A stretch of DNA of 48,877 nucleotides, taken from an uncultured Anaerolineae bacterium (GTDB lineage: Bacteria; Chloroflexota; Anaerolineae; Aggregatilineales; Phototrophicaceae). The notes beneath the pieces were generated by a model that was not told the origin of the DNA, did no database searches, and saw only the letters and a list, made by a program, of their open reading frames with translations. Each line of letters begins with the position of its first letter. The first letter of the stretch is position 1. The stretch lies in the NCBI GenBank assembly GCA_937944445.1, contig CALDYP010000006.1:1-48877 (forward strand), in the 5' to 3' direction. Below are positions 42,548 through 48,877 of the stretch, one piece after another. The position numbers and the translations under genes were made by a program.

Positions 42548-43168
42548 CTAGATCCTCGGGCCGGTTACTTTGCGGCCCGTGTTCACACGAATGTCCACCA
42601 CCGTTTTAGTCGGATCAAGCGGGATTGGCCCGCCGCCCGCATCGGTTGCCACTTCAGTGCCGTCGGCGTAGATGACACGCGCCACAAAGCGATCCAAGCC
42701 GCGCGGGGCTGGCCCTTCGATCCAACTGCCATCAGCGTTGAACTTCGACCCGTGGCATGGGCACTCAAAGCGCGCGTTGGTCGGAACCCAGCGCGGCAGG
42801 CAACCTAAGTGCGTGCAGACGCCAAACAGCGCCAGCAGCCCGTTTTCCGTCATGCTGACGTGGAAGCGCCCAGCCGGCACAGACACCGGCGCATCCCCCA
42901 CTGGCGGCAGGTCGTCGGGGTTGAAGGCAAACTCACCGCCGAACTCACCCTCGCGGAACCGTGGGAAGATGAACCAGATCAGCCCTGCGCTGAGCTGCCC
43001 CAACAGCAGCACCATCGAGGCCCCCCAAATATAATACAGGAACTCGCGGCGCGAGGGAGCATCTGCCAGCAGGCCAGCGCCTCCCCCAGCCACCGCCACT
43101 TCCTGCGACGGCTTGGCGACACTGGTGCGTTTCTCAATATCGCCCTTGGTCGGTTGTGCGGTTGCCAT
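42548..43168 (-). CDS. Rieske iron-sulfur protein
   Basis: A 206-residue subunit anchored by one membrane segment (about 44-67). The 2Fe-2S cluster is bound by CTHLGC (Cys118, His120, Cys123) and CPCHGS (Cys136, Cys138, His139). The two loop cysteines, Cys123 and Cys138, should form the disulfide found in bc1/b6f Rieske proteins. The N-terminus is low-complexity Gly/Ala. ATG at 43168 lies about 14 bp from a GGAGGAAA site; a TTG upstream is less likely. First gene of the respiratory operon, with a strong promoter 130 bp upstream. Confidence 0.92.
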   Translation of the reverse strand: MATAQPTKGDIEKRTSVAKPSQEVAVAGGGAGLLADAPSRREFLYYIWGASMVLLLGQLSAGLIWFIFPRFREGEFGGEFAFNPDDLPPVGDAPVSVPAGRFHVSMTENGLLALFGVCTHLGCLPRWVPTNARFECPCHGSKFNADGSWIEGPAPRGLDRFVARVIYADGTEVATDAGGGPIPLDPTKTVVDIRVNTGRKVTGPRI

Positions 43169-43302
43169 AATTTCTTTCGTTTCCTCCAAAGTACAACTGA
43201 GTGTGACACCCCGAAGACTGCTGCATACAGCACGTTAAGCTGTCACACGACGACACCAGTACAGACACCGAATGCGAAAATTGTCACAAACCCAGCACGC
43301 TA

Positions 43303-43331
43303 AATATATCACAGGCAGCACGCGGTGTCAA
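43303..43331 (-). promoter_or_regulatory. Strong sigma-70-type promoter of the bc-complex operon
   Basis: On the minus strand TTGACA (6/6) and TATATT (5/6) are exactly 17 bp apart. The expected start near 43296 gives a leader of about 128 nt before the Rieske ATG at 43168. This is among the best promoter matches seen in the window and fits a highly expressed respiratory operon. Confidence 0.75.
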
Positions 43332-43368
43332 AAGGGTGAAGTCCAATTTTAATATACTCACTCTCATC

Positions 43369-43397
43369 TTGATCCGCTTCATCAGGCAGGCCATAAT
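43369..43397 (+). promoter_or_regulatory. Candidate promoter of the RNase D gene, almost leaderless
   Basis: TTGATC and CATAAT (5/6) are 17 bp apart. The predicted start would fall at or just before the ATG at 43406, so the message may lack a leader. No good ribosome-binding site precedes that ATG. Confidence 0.4.
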
Positions 43398-43405
43398 AGG
43401 CTCCC

Positions 43406-44551
43406 ATGACGCAGCCAACTCTTCACCCTGCCCCCCTCCTCACGACGGATGACGAACTCCGTGCGCTGGTAGATGTGCTTGCATCGGAACAGGTGATCGC
43501 GCTCGACACCGAGAGCAACAGCTTGCACGCCTATCAGGGGCGTGTCTGCTTGGTTCAGATCTCCACACGCAGTCAAGATTATATCGTAGACCCGGTGGCG
43601 ATCAAGCAAATGGAGCCATTAGGCCAAATCTTGGCGGACGAGCGCATCGAGAAGGTCTTTCACGCCTGCGAGTATGACATCCTGTGCCTCAAGCGCGATT
43701 ACGGCTTCGAGATCAACAACTTGTTCGACACGCTCTACGCGGCGCGCGTCATCGACGGCAAGATGTGGGGCCTCGGCGATCTGCTGCAAACCCATTACGG
43801 CATCAAACCCGACAAGCGCCATCAGCTCGACGATTGGGGCAAGCGCCCGCTGCCCCCGGACAGCCTGCTCTACGCCCAGATGGACACGCACTACCTGCTG
43901 CCGCTTTACGATCATTACACGGCGCAGCTGGCCGCGCGCGACGCGCTGGAGGAACTCCGCGCGCTGTTCCACGACATCAGCCGCATCGACCCCAAAGATC
44001 AAGCCTTCGACCCCGAAGGCTACTGGAAGCTCGTCAAGCCTGATGAGCTGGACAAGCGCGCGCTGGCCGTGCTGGCCGAGCTGTACGCCCTGCGCGACCA
44101 GATCGCCCAAGAGTTAGACACGCCGCCCTACAAAGCCATCGACAACCGAACGCTCGTGCGCATGGCCGCGCAGCCGCCGCGCAATCGCCGCGACCTACAA
44201 GCGATGCGCGGCCTGCGCGCCGAGATGGCGCGCCACTACGCAGATGACATCCTCGACGCGGTTGAGCGCGGCCTGAGCGCCCCGCCGCCGCGCCCGCCCC
44301 GCCCCCCGCGTGTTGACCGCACGCTGACTGACCGCTACACGCTGCTGCACAACTGGCGTAAAGAGCGCGCCATCGCTCGCGGCCTCGAGTCGAACATGGT
44401 CGTAAGTAAGCACACCCTGTGGCAGATCGCGGAGCGCGTCCCGACTACGATGGAGGAACTGGCGCAGATCGACGGCATGACCCCGTGGCGCATGGCCACT
44501 TACGGCTGCGAAATCCTGCGCCTGCTGCATCGCAAGTCCCCCCCATGTTGA
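43406..44551 (+). CDS. rnd: Ribonuclease D (DEDDy 3'-5' exonuclease with HRDC domain)
   Basis: A 381-residue RNase D that trims tRNA and other RNA 3' ends. The DEDDy residues are the Asp and Glu in ALDTESN (about residues 32-38), the Asp in FHACEYDILCL, and the Tyr/Asp pair in YAQMDTHYLLPLYDHY. Two HRDC-like helical regions follow: ELDKRALAVLAELYALRDQIAQEL and LLHNWRKERAIARGLESNMVV with TMEELAQIDGMTPWRMATYG. A Pro-rich hinge (PPPRPPRPPR) separates them. It is transcribed with the small protein gene at 44598. Confidence 0.92.
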   Translation: MTQPTLHPAPLLTTDDELRALVDVLASEQVIALDTESNSLHAYQGRVCLVQISTRSQDYIVDPVAIKQMEPLGQILADERIEKVFHACEYDILCLKRDYGFEINNLFDTLYAARVIDGKMWGLGDLLQTHYGIKPDKRHQLDDWGKRPLPPDSLLYAQMDTHYLLPLYDHYTAQLAARDALEELRALFHDISRIDPKDQAFDPEGYWKLVKPDELDKRALAVLAELYALRDQIAQELDTPPYKAIDNRTLVRMAAQPPRNRRDLQAMRGLRAEMARHYADDILDAVERGLSAPPPRPPRPPRVDRTLTDRYTLLHNWRKERAIARGLESNMVVSKHTLWQIAERVPTTMEELAQIDGMTPWRMATYGCEILRLLHRKSPPC

Positions 44552-44597
44552 CACGTTGATGTAAAATGACAGTCAATGGCCACAAGGGGACAAACCC

Positions 44598-45029
44598 ATG
44601 AAACAAAGCATCTTCGCTGAGGAGTGGCGGCGCTGCCTTGAAGCGCACTATATGGACGTGATCCGCCGCGGCGACCAAGTCGCGCAGCAGTCGCTCGTGC
44701 CGCTGCTGTCGCGCTTCGGCTTCCGTGAGAGCGACCTGCGCGAGATGTACATCCGCGCGACGATGCGCCAAGACGACCTCCCGCCGGATTTCACGCTCAA
44801 CCCTGCAGCCCTCGCGCCTGCCCCCCTACAGCCGGCCACCTTCACGCCTCACCCGGCGGAGTGTACCTGCCCAGCTTGCATGGAAAAGGTCGATCTACTG
44901 CGCCACGACGAGGAAGGCCAGCCCCTCAGCGCAGAAGAAGCGTTCGAAAAGCGCGCGCGCCTCGCCCACGAGGACGACACCCCACCCCCTCCGCCCGACG
45001 CCCCAATCCAGCTCAGCCTGTTCCAGTAG
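44598..45029 (+). CDS. Small protein with C-terminal QLSLF motif, function unknown
   Basis: A 143-residue cytoplasmic-looking protein starting at ATG 44598 after AAGGGGA, 46 bp after rnd. The N-terminal part is helical (EEWRRCLEAHYMDVIRRGDQ). A short Cys cluster CTCPACMEKV lies near residues 89-98 and could bind a metal. The C-terminus ends in PIQLSLFQ. QLSLF matches the consensus of the bacterial sliding-clamp (beta clamp) binding motif QL(S/D)LF, so the protein may dock on the DNA clamp. I do not recognise the family. Its TAG stop is the first part of a palindromic repeat. Confidence 0.7.
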   Translation: MKQSIFAEEWRRCLEAHYMDVIRRGDQVAQQSLVPLLSRFGFRESDLREMYIRATMRQDDLPPDFTLNPAALAPAPLQPATFTPHPAECTCPACMEKVDLLRHDEEGQPLSAEEAFEKRARLAHEDDTPPPPPDAPIQLSLFQ

Positions 45030-45146
45030 GGACGCGACCTGTCGCGTCCACCTGTCGCGTCCGTCTGTCGCGTTCACCTGTCGCGTCCGTCTGTCGCGTC
45101 TGCCGAGGGTGTGGCAACCCACGGACAGGGCAGGCCCTGTCCCTAC
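45026..45146. repeat. Composite palindromic repeat with 13-bp tandem array
   Basis: The element starts GTAGGGACGCGACCTGTC and ends GCCCTGTCCCTAC, so its borders are inverted copies. Between them stand about five 13-bp units of type CCTGTCGCGTCCG (45038-45102, with variants TCTG and TTCA), then GTGTGGCAACCCACGG and an AGGGC-arm palindrome. The left end carries the stop codon of the preceding gene. Confidence 0.8.
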
Positions 45147-45162
45147 GCCCCCGCGCCGTCCT

Positions 45163-45200
45163 GTAGGGACGCGACCTGTCGCGTCCGCCTGTCGCGTCCG
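45163..45200. repeat. Palindromic repeat, CGCGAC-arm type, partial
   Basis: GTAGGGACGCGACCTGTCGCG followed by two 13-bp-spaced GTCGCGTCC units, matching the left half of the element at 45026. No closing border is seen. It lies just upstream of the promoter at 45217. Confidence 0.75.
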
Positions 45201-45216
45201 TTAAGCAAGCGCTCTT

Positions 45217-45245
45217 TTGGTTTCATACCCGATATTCTATATAAT
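45217..45245 (+). promoter_or_regulatory. Promoter of the small membrane protein/tadA pair
   Basis: TTGGTT and a perfect TATAAT are exactly 17 bp apart, with ATG at 45274 about 28 bp downstream of the -10. GAGGA provides the ribosome site. Confidence 0.6.
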
Positions 45246-45273
45246 GAAGACAAATGAGTGAGGAACTGTCACG

Positions 45274-45612
45274 ATGAAAACAGCACGCCGCTTGGTGTTC
45301 GGGGTTTCGTTGTTTGTCGCCGCCGCGAGTGCCGTCTTGTGGTTGAGCGAGGCCAGCCTGCCGATCCCGCCGCTGGCGCTGGTGTTGATCGCGGGGGGAG
45401 CCTTCGCGCTGGCTGTACTCGCCTTTGCGTTAGAGGCCAACAGTTGGCGCACCCCCACCCCCGAGGATCCGCCTGTGCCGTCTCAACCGATCACGCCCAA
45501 ATCGCCCGCGGAAAAAGCGCTCGACGCGATGGACAGCGCGCGCGAGATCTCATCGCGCACCGAGCGCAAGGTGCGCATCCAGATCGACAGTGAGGACGAC
45601 CCCAACGATTGA
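45274..45612 (+). CDS. Small membrane protein, function unknown
   Basis: A 112-residue protein with two N-terminal hydrophobic segments (about 9-30 and 35-55, LALVLIAGGAFALAVLAFAL) and a polar cytoplasmic tail with a Pro-rich stretch (TPTPEDPPVPSQP). No family recognised. GAGGA lies before the ATG. Its TGA overlaps the TTG start of tadA by 4 bp, so the two are co-translated. Confidence 0.7.
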   Translation: MKTARRLVFGVSLFVAAASAVLWLSEASLPIPPLALVLIAGGAFALAVLAFALEANSWRTPTPEDPPVPSQPITPKSPAEKALDAMDSAREISSRTERKVRIQIDSEDDPND

Positions 45613-46085
45613 CCGCCTTCGACGCGCGCGATGAGCAGTTCATGCGCCTAGCGCTGGCGGAAGCGCAGCTCGCGCTGCTGACGGCAGATGTGCCCATCGG
45701 CGCGGTGGCCGTGCTGGGTGATCGCGTGATCGGGCGGGGGCGCAACCGACGCGAGGCTGACCAAGACCCCACTGCCCACGCTGAGATGCTGGCGCTGCGC
45801 GAGGCGGCGCAGGCAATCGGCCATTGGCGCTTGCACGAGGTCACGCTCTACTGCACGCTAGAGCCGTGCACGATGTGCGCGGGCGCGATGGTGCTCGCCC
45901 GCCTGTCACGGCTGGTCTACGCCGCCCCTGACCCCAAAGCCGGCATGGGCGGCAGCTTGCTCAACCTGCTGGATTATGCCCCCCTCAACCACGCTGTGAC
46001 TGTCGAGCGCGGCTTGCTGGCCGACGAAGCCGCGGAACTCATCCGCGGGTTCTTCCGCGGGTTGCGCGCGCAAGGCCAAAAGTAG
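45609..46085 (+). CDS. tadA: tRNA adenosine(34) deaminase TadA
   Basis: A 158-residue zinc deaminase that converts A34 to inosine in tRNA-Arg(ACG), and may resemble cytidine/guanine deaminases. The zinc and catalytic site is HAE (PTAHAEMLAL) plus CTLEPCTMCAGAM. Family landmarks MRLALAEAQ, GRGRNRREADQDPTAHAE and GSLLNLLDYAPLNH are present. The TTG start at 45609 overlaps the upstream gene, with a GAGGA site about 12 bp before. The TAG stop at 46083 lies at the edge of a GTAGGGGC repeat. Confidence 0.9.
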   Translation: MTAFDARDEQFMRLALAEAQLALLTADVPIGAVAVLGDRVIGRGRNRREADQDPTAHAEMLALREAAQAIGHWRLHEVTLYCTLEPCTMCAGAMVLARLSRLVYAAPDPKAGMGGSLLNLLDYAPLNHAVTVERGLLADEAAELIRGFFRGLRAQGQK

Positions 46086-46102
46086 GGGCACGGGCGCGCC
46101 CC
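46082..46102. repeat. GTAGGGGC-type palindromic repeat at the tadA end
   Basis: GTAGGGGCACGGGCGCGCCCC is a GC palindrome with the family-like GTAGGG border. The border provides the tadA stop codon. Confidence 0.5.
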
Positions 46103-46110
46103 CAAAACAA

Positions 46111-46138
46111 AAACGCCCAACCTGTCGATTGGGCGTTT
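46111..46138. terminator. Intrinsic terminator between tadA and tRNA-Asn
   Basis: AAACGCCCAA pairs perfectly with TTGGGCGTTT around an 8-base loop. On the minus strand the stem is followed by TTGTTTT, a U-rich tract, so it best serves as the terminator of tRNA-Asn; on the plus strand it may also end tadA transcripts. Confidence 0.75.
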
Positions 46139-46143
46139 GTCTG

Positions 46144-46215
46144 CTCCGCAACCTGGATTCGAACCAGGAACCCATCGGTTAACAGCCGATTGCTCTGCCG
46201 TTGAGCTATTGCGGA
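46144..46215 (-). tRNA. tRNA-Asn (GTT anticodon)
   Basis: The minus strand folds into a 72-nt cloverleaf. Acceptor TCCGCAA pairs with TTGCGGA, with G as discriminator. The D arm is GCTC/GAGC, the anticodon stem ATCGG/CCGAT with loop CTGTTAA (anticodon GTT), and the T arm CCTGG/CCAGG with loop TTCGAAT. CCA is not encoded. Confidence 0.97.
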
Positions 46216-46227
46216 ATCACGCTGGAA

Positions 46228-46256
46228 AGTGTAGCAAACGGGGGTAGGGGTGTCAA
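46228..46256 (-). promoter_or_regulatory. Promoter of tRNA-Asn
   Basis: TTGACA (6/6) and TACACT (4/6 to 5/6) are 17 bp apart, with a predicted start about 6 bases before the tRNA 5' end at 46215. The position is ideal for a tRNA gene. Confidence 0.75.
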
Positions 46257-46309
46257 GGCTTGTGGTAAACTGAACGCGGTTTGAACTACCTCAAGAAGTG
46301 AGCCGCAGT

Positions 46310-47458
46310 ATGTCCACCGTTACCGTGCGCAAAGTTGAAAACGAAGCTGATTTTCAAGCGTTCTTCAAATTCCCGTGGAAGCTCTACAAAGACGACCCCA
46401 ACTGGGTTCCGCCGCTCGTCAGCCAGCGACGCGACCTGCTGGACAAGCAGCGCAACCCCGCGTGGGAGTACCTCGAAGGGGAGTACTTCATCGCGCTGTG
46501 CGGGGGCGAGGTCGTCGGGACGATTGCCGCGGTCATCAACCACCATCACAATGACCACATGAAAGAGCACATCGGCCATTTTGGCGCGTTTGAGACGATC
46601 AACGATCAAGCCGTGGCCAGCGCCCTGCTCGACACTGCCAGCGAGTGGATCCGCGCGCGCGGTTACCACGCCATCCGCGGGCCGCAGACCTTCACGACGC
46701 ATGAAGCGTGCGGCCTGCTTGTCGAGAACTTCAGCCCGCCGCAGGTGCTCATGCCCTACAACCCACCCTACTATCAGGCACTGGTGGAAGGGGCGGGCTT
46801 TCACAAAGTGATGGACATCTACAGCGTCTACCAAGACCGCGCCATCCTCGCCCGCAACAACACCGTCGAGCGCTTCGGGCGCGCCGCAGAACACGCCCTC
46901 AAACGCAGCGGCGTCACCATTCGCCCGCTCGACATGCGCCGCAAAACCGCCGAGTTCCACCTCTTCGCGGACATTTACAACCGCGCATGGGACATCAATT
47001 GGGGCTTTCACCCCTTTACCGAGCGCGAGCTGCAAGCGCTGGTGAAGAGCCTCGGCCAGTTCGTAGACCCTAACCTCGCCTTCTTCGCGGAGCACGACGG
47101 GCAGACAGTCGGCTTTGCTCTCGCCATCCCCAACATGAACGAGGTGCTGCACAAGGTCTACCCGCGCCCCGGCGTGCCCGAATGGTGGAGCCTGCTCAAG
47201 GCCTTCTACTACTGGAAAGTGAAGAAGATTATCCGCAGCGTGCGCCTGCCGCTGATGGGCGTCATCCCCGAGTTTCGCAACCGCGGCGTCGACCTCGCGC
47301 TCATGCACGCCATCAGCCAAGCCATGCTGCCGAGCCAGTACGACTACCTTGATGCGGGGTGGATCCTTGAGACCAACTCGCTGCTGTCGATCATCAGCAA
47401 GGTGGAGGGCAAGCCCTACAAAACGCACCGCTTCTACGAGAAGGCGCTAACCCCCTAG
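46310..47458 (+). CDS. GNAT-like acetyltransferase (YghO-like)
   Basis: A 382-residue protein of the two-domain GNAT type seen in E. coli YghO. The N-terminal part (FFKFPWKLYKDDPNWVPPL, then GEVVGTIAAVINHHHNDHM) and the C-terminal part (GFALAIPNMNEVLH, GVIPEFRNRGVDLALMHAI with an R/QxxGxx-type loop) fit. The acetyl-CoA loop reads RNRGVD. Function unknown in the family. The ATG at 46310 is preferred over a GTG at 46298; GAAGTGAG lies near the correct distance. The last 12 bases overlap the end of the convergent solute-binding gene. Confidence 0.75.
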   Translation: MSTVTVRKVENEADFQAFFKFPWKLYKDDPNWVPPLVSQRRDLLDKQRNPAWEYLEGEYFIALCGGEVVGTIAAVINHHHNDHMKEHIGHFGAFETINDQAVASALLDTASEWIRARGYHAIRGPQTFTTHEACGLLVENFSPPQVLMPYNPPYYQALVEGAGFHKVMDIYSVYQDRAILARNNTVERFGRAAEHALKRSGVTIRPLDMRRKTAEFHLFADIYNRAWDINWGFHPFTERELQALVKSLGQFVDPNLAFFAEHDGQTVGFALAIPNMNEVLHKVYPRPGVPEWWSLLKAFYYWKVKKIIRSVRLPLMGVIPEFRNRGVDLALMHAISQAMLPSQYDYLDAGWILETNSLLSIISKVEGKPYKTHRFYEKALTP

Positions 47459-48631
47459 CAGGGCGCTGGCCGCGCGGACGGCTTCTTCAGCGCGGCTGCC
47501 GTTGAGGACGGCGCGGAACGCCTCCTGTATGGCGCGTTCAACAGCGACGCTGCTCGCGTCTAGTGGGATGATGAGCGCATTCGTGATCAGTTCCGTGTAA
47601 AACGCCGCTTGATCCTCATCCAGCACGTCAGCCAGCAGCGCAATTTGCGACGGCAGCATCCACACTGACCGCGCCAGCGTGACGACAGACGAGCCGCTGC
47701 TCATGTAAGTGATGTAGTCCACGGCCAGCGGCTGCGTGCGCTCATCGCGCGAGACCAGCACCCAACACCAGCCTTCTAGCACGGTGCTCAGCGTTCCGTC
47801 AGGGGTCGGGATGGGCGCAAAACGCAGGTCAGGCTCAAAGGTCAGCGCGCGCAGATACTGTGAGGCCAGCGTCCCCCACTGCCGCTCACCCGCAGCGCTC
47901 AGCGCGGCGGCATACTGCGCGGGGGAAGTGAAGAGCAGCGTCTGCTCATCGATCAGGTCTGCTTCACGGGTCGCCTCATAAAAATCCAGCACCTGCCGCA
48001 GCGCCACCGCGTCGTATTGCAGCACGCCTTGCTCATCGATGCGGCCTCCAGCGGCCATATACTGCACATAGACCGTCGGGTTAACCCCGATGGTCGCATT
48101 GCCAGCAAATTGCAGGGGCAGCCCGCGGGCCAGCACGTCCTCAAAGCGCCAGCCGTCATACTCCACGTCGGGCTGTGGCAGGTAGGCCACGTGCTGCACG
48201 TCAACCAAGAACGGGATGCCCATCAACACCCCGCCCACTTCACACAGTCGGCGCGTGCTGCTGACGGCCTGCGCCACGCTTTGGGTCAGCAGCGACGGCA
48301 TCGGCTCGATCAAGCGCTCTTGCGTCGCCAACAGCAGATCGCTGCGCCGCAGCAGCGTGACGGTGGGCAGCGCGCGCGGGGCCACACTCGACGCGGAACG
48401 CAGCGTCGAGAGGATGCCGCCGGCCTCGCTGGCGCGGCGGATGCGAATCAGCGCGTTGATGTTTTGACTGACAGCGAAATCGTCAGTCGCCGCGCCAAAC
48501 GCTGAAAGCGCATCCGTGCTGAAGTTGGCCAGCGTGTCCGGCAGCCAGATCGTCAAATCCGGCGGGGCAGGCGTTTGGGCGGTGAGGTGCAGGCTGATGC
48601 TCACAGCCAACAGGGCAAGCAGTCGTCTCAT
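47447..48631 (-). CDS. Extracellular solute-binding protein (ABC family 1-like), orphan
   Basis: A 394-residue secreted protein with a signal peptide (MRRLLALLAVSISLHLTA-Q) but no lipobox Cys. The fold signals are those of sugar-type ABC binding proteins: IPFLVDVQHVAYLPQPD with a Cys just before it (LCEVGGVLMGIP), then LEGWCWVLVSRDERTQPLAVDYITYMSS near the end. Two Cys residues (LCEV and GWCW) could form a disulfide. No permease or ATPase gene lies next to it in the window, so its transport role and ligand are unknown. Confidence 0.72.
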   Translation of the reverse strand: MRRLLALLAVSISLHLTAQTPAPPDLTIWLPDTLANFSTDALSAFGAATDDFAVSQNINALIRIRRASEAGGILSTLRSASSVAPRALPTVTLLRRSDLLLATQERLIEPMPSLLTQSVAQAVSSTRRLCEVGGVLMGIPFLVDVQHVAYLPQPDVEYDGWRFEDVLARGLPLQFAGNATIGVNPTVYVQYMAAGGRIDEQGVLQYDAVALRQVLDFYEATREADLIDEQTLLFTSPAQYAAALSAAGERQWGTLASQYLRALTFEPDLRFAPIPTPDGTLSTVLEGWCWVLVSRDERTQPLAVDYITYMSSGSSVVTLARSVWMLPSQIALLADVLDEDQAAFYTELITNALIIPLDASSVAVERAIQEAFRAVLNGSRAEEAVRAASALLGG

Positions 48632-48716
48632 GGCGGCTCGGTCCTACGTTGATGATGGCCTTCATCATACCTGACAGATCGACCAGCGGTAAGGTCAGCA
48701 GCCTGCCGCGTTCGTG

Positions 48717-48729
48717 GGGAGTGTCTAAA
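48717..48729. mobile_element. Single end of a MITE-like element
   Basis: GGGAGTGTCTAAA is an exact match to the terminal repeat of the 110-bp element at 18111-18220. The following sequence (ATCAAACACAAGCG) does not match the interior of that copy, and no inverted end is visible before the window closes. It may be a different or truncated member. Confidence 0.5.
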
Positions 48730-48767
48730 ATCAAACACAAGCGCCGTCGATGTCGGCCGATGACATT

Positions 48768-48877
48768 GTAGGGACAAGGCCTGCCTTGTCCGCCTGCCTT
48801 GTCCGCCTGCTTTGTCCGCCTGCCTTGTCCGCCTGCTTTGTCCGCCTGCCTTGTCCGCCTGCCTTGTCCGCCTGCTT
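48768..48877. repeat. Palindromic repeat with 13-bp tandem expansion
   Basis: GTAGGGACAAGGCCTGCCTTGTCC opens the element with perfect GGACAAGGC/GCCTTGTCC arms. From 48783 to the window end about 7.3 units of GCC(T)TTGTCCGCCT with 13-bp period follow, some with TTT instead of CTT. Each unit repeats the right arm of the palindrome. The end of the array is outside the window. Confidence 0.85.

Noticed and set aside
45038..45102. CRISPR array
   Set aside because: Units are 13 bp and tandem with no spacers of constant length. No cas gene is present. The units are copies of a palindrome arm.

Overview
The window is GC-rich, densely packed bacterial chromosome. Lineage cannot be proved from it. A Chloroflexota (Anaerolineae-like) aerobic or facultative heterotroph is the best guess. 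Reasons: Thr/Pro-rich lipoprotein linkers, a Uma2-family gene inside a metabolic operon, an EtfD-like membrane Fe-S protein, a cytochrome b of b6-type heme spacing with fused subunit IV, a System I (Ccm) cytochrome c maturation cluster, and short palindromic repeats with a GTAGGGAC border scattered between genes.

Layout, left to right. 0.3-11.4 kb: dihydrolipoyl dehydrogenase (E3); two secreted or lipoprotein unknowns with a threonine ammonia-lyase on the minus strand; an EtfD-like membrane Fe-S oxidoreductase; then E1 alpha, E1 beta and E2 of a 2-oxoacid dehydrogenase complex and a DinB-like protein. 11.5-18.0 kb, minus strand: a TetR-led fatty-acid beta-oxidation operon (TetR, two SDRs, hydroxyacyl-CoA dehydrogenase/enoyl-CoA hydratase, Uma2 protein, thiolase). 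18.1-22.0 kb: a 110-bp MITE-like element, a lipoprotein, and an operon of phosphoserine phosphatase, a HAD hydrolase and a SerA-like protein lacking its usual catalytic residues. 22.1-28.3 kb: GNAT-like protein, cytochrome P450, split threonine/serine exporter pair, M20 peptidase, lipoprotein.

28.5-43.2 kb is a 15-kb minus-strand respiratory block. A strong promoter at about 43.3 kb drives Rieske and cytochrome b, then a diheme cytochrome c, a monoheme cytochrome c and a small membrane protein. Next come ccmE, ccmF, ccmH, a CcmG/TlpA thioredoxin, a CcmI-like protein, a diheme cytochrome c lipoprotein, a DsbA-like protein, ccmA, ccmB, ccmC and an unlisted-size ccmD of 51 codons. The block therefore makes a quinol-oxidising bc-type complex, its electron carriers and the machinery that attaches their heme. 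Several parts depart from textbook forms: CcmE has CxxxF, the cytochrome b Qo motif reads APWY with a long C-terminal extension, and a coiled coil is inserted in a cytochrome c domain.

43.4-48.6 kb: RNase D, a small protein ending in a clamp-binding-like motif, a small membrane protein, TadA, tRNA-Asn, a YghO-like acetyltransferase and an orphan solute-binding protein. Palindromic repeats with variable arms and 13-bp tandem expansions run through the window. They sit at gene ends, supply some stop codons, and in one case lie inside a lipoprotein signal peptide.
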